A stretch of 64,000 bases of DNA, from assembly GCA_021296325.1 (NCBI GenBank), contig JAGWAR010000002.1, positions 1 to 64,000 of the forward strand, written 5' to 3'. Source of the stretch: Alphaproteobacteria bacterium. GTDB lineage: Bacteria > Pseudomonadota > Alphaproteobacteria > GCA-2746255. A model generated the notes under the pieces. That model was given only the letters and a program-made list of their open reading frames with translations, did not search any database and had not been told where the DNA came from. A program made the translations under genes and the position numbers. Numbering within the stretch: the stretch's first letter is position 1; each line of letters starts with the position of its first letter. This document shows positions 62,738 to 64,000 of this stretch, in pieces.

Positions 62738-64000
62738 ATGTCAACCACCGCATCAGCCAAGGTGGAACAGCCCGCTCGAAGCCCGCGTCAGGAACTGGAG
62801 ACGGCGGTGGTCCGTTTCGCAGGCGATTCCGGCGACGGGATGCAATTGACGGGCGGCCAATTCACGTTGACGACGGCTTTGGCCGAGAACGATCTTGCGA
62901 CCTTTCCGGATTTTCCGGCCGAGATTCGCGCACCCGCCGGCACGACCTACGGGGTTTCCGCCTTTCAGATCAATTTCGGTGCGCGCCGCATCAAGACCGC
63001 CGGCGATGAACCCGACGTGCTGGTCGCGATGAACCCGGCCGCGCTGAAAGTAAACCTGAAAGACCTGAAGGAAGGCGGCCTAGTCATTCTGGACACCGGC
63101 AGCTTTACCGAGCGCAATTTGCAGAAGGCGGGTTACGAAAAAAATCCGCTCGAGGACGAAACGCTTGCCCCGTACCGGCCGGTCAAGATCGACATTTCGC
63201 GACTGACCCTGGAAGCGGTGAAGGAGTTCGGCCTTTCCCAGAAAGAGGCGCTGCGCTGCAAGAACCTGTGGACGCTTGGTCTCATCTACTGGATGTACGG
63301 ACGCGACCGGAAGGCCACCACCGCCTGGCTCGAGCAAAAATTCGCCAAGCGCCCGGAACTGGCCAAATCGAACATCGCCGCCATGGACGCCGGCCATGCC
63401 TTCGGGGAAACGGCGGAAATGCCGGCCGAGATCGGCGGCTTCACGATCGGCGAAGCGGACATCGAACCCGGCCTGTACCGCACGGTGACGGGAAGCGAGG
63501 CGCTGGCCTGGGGACTGGTGGCGGGCGCCAAGCTGGCCGGCCTCAAGCTGACCTTTGCCTCCTACCCGATCACGCCGGCCTCGACGCTGTTGCACACGCT
63601 GGCGAAGTTGAAGGCCTATGACGTCGTCACCTTCCAGGCAGAGGACGAAATCGCCGCCGTGTGCGCGGCCATCGGCGCATCCTACGCCGGCACCCTTGGC
63701 GTAACGTCGAGCTCGGGACCGGGCCTGGCGCTCAAGATGGAGGCGATCGGCCTGGCCATCAGCGTCGAGCTGCCGCTGGTCATCGTCAATTCCCAGCGCG
63801 CCGGCCCTTCGACCGGCATGCCGACGAAAACGGAACAGTCGGACCTGTTTCAGGCGGTATGGGGCCGCAACGCCGACAGCCCGGTGGCGGTGGTGGCAAG
63901 CCGTTCGTCATCGGACTGCTTTGACGTGGCGATCGAGGCCGTGCGCCTTGCAACGAAATACATGACGCCGGTGATTTTGCTGACGGACGGCTACATCGCC
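62738..64000 (+). CDS. korA: 2-oxoacid:acceptor oxidoreductase, fused gamma-alpha subunit (2-oxoglutarate:ferredoxin oxidoreductase KorA), truncated by window edge
   Basis: Translated by eye: MSTTASAKVEQPARSPRQELETAVVRFAGDSGDGMQLTGGQFTLTTALAENDLATFPDFPAEIRAPAGTTYGVSAFQINFG...SEALAWGLVAGAKLAGLKLTFASYPITPASTLLHTLAKLKAYDVVTFQAEDEIAAVCAAIGASYAGTLGVTSSSGPGLALKMEAIGLAISVELPLVIVNSQRAGPSTGMPTKTEQSDLFQAVWGRN... Confidence 0.93.
   Translation, partial: MSTTASAKVEQPARSPRQELETAVVRFAGDSGDGMQLTGGQFTLTTALAENDLATFPDFPAEIRAPAGTTYGVSAFQINFGARRIKTAGDEPDVLVAMNPAALKVNLKDLKEGGLVILDTGSFTERNLQKAGYEKNPLEDETLAPYRPVKIDISRLTLEAVKEFGLSQKEALRCKNLWTLGLIYWMYGRDRKATTAWLEQKFAKRPELAKSNIAAMDAGHAFGETAEMPAEIGGFTIGEADIEPGLYRTVTGSEALAWGLVAGAKLAGLKLTFASYPITPASTLLHTLAKLKAYDVVTFQAEDEIAAVCAAIGASYAGTLGVTSSSGPGLALKMEAIGLAISVELPLVIVNSQRAGPSTGMPTKTEQSDLFQAVWGRNADSPVAVVASRSSSDCFDVAIEAVRLATKYMTPVILLTDGYIA

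Overview
This looks like a contiguous stretch of alphaproteobacterial (Rhodospirillales-like) core chromosome: high GC, tightly packed, with overlapping start/stop codons. I can support about 65 protein-coding genes and one tRNA (tRNA-Ile, CAT anticodon). I see no CRISPR array, IS element, integrase, prophage or toxin/defence cassette. Recognisable blocks are sixA/ppk/ppx; tRNA-Ile2/rpoD/dnaG/yqeY; carAB-greA; lrp, an ELM1-like gene and trxB; an msrP, aspC and enoyl-CoA hydratase group; uvrB; a CPA2 antiporter and a CaCA exchanger; a FolM-like SDR with folB; uvrC-pgsA-[mobB::moeA]-moaD-moaE; ilvE; marR, ompR and a histidine kinase (PetP/PetR-like); a phasin gene; proC; ubiK/hldD; lgt-midA-pgeF; prs-rplY-pth-ychF; an mtnP-mtnA-class II aldolase cluster (DHAP-shunt-like); petABC; trmL-hemF; cca; pabB-pabC; and korA. 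The korA gene runs off the right edge and a Cys-rich CDS runs off the left edge; both are absent from the ORF track. I found no clearly novel multi-gene system. The most interesting unexplained signals are non-coding or very small: a Pho-box-like direct repeat upstream of ppk; a multi-hairpin element at 7117-7164; two operator-like repeats flanking a predicted phasin promoter; a DnaA-box inverted repeat upstream of uvrC; a hairpin covering the ubiK Shine-Dalgarno; a palindrome over the marR start codon; and several tiny ORFs. All functional statements are homology or motif recognition by eye. No database search or folding program was run.
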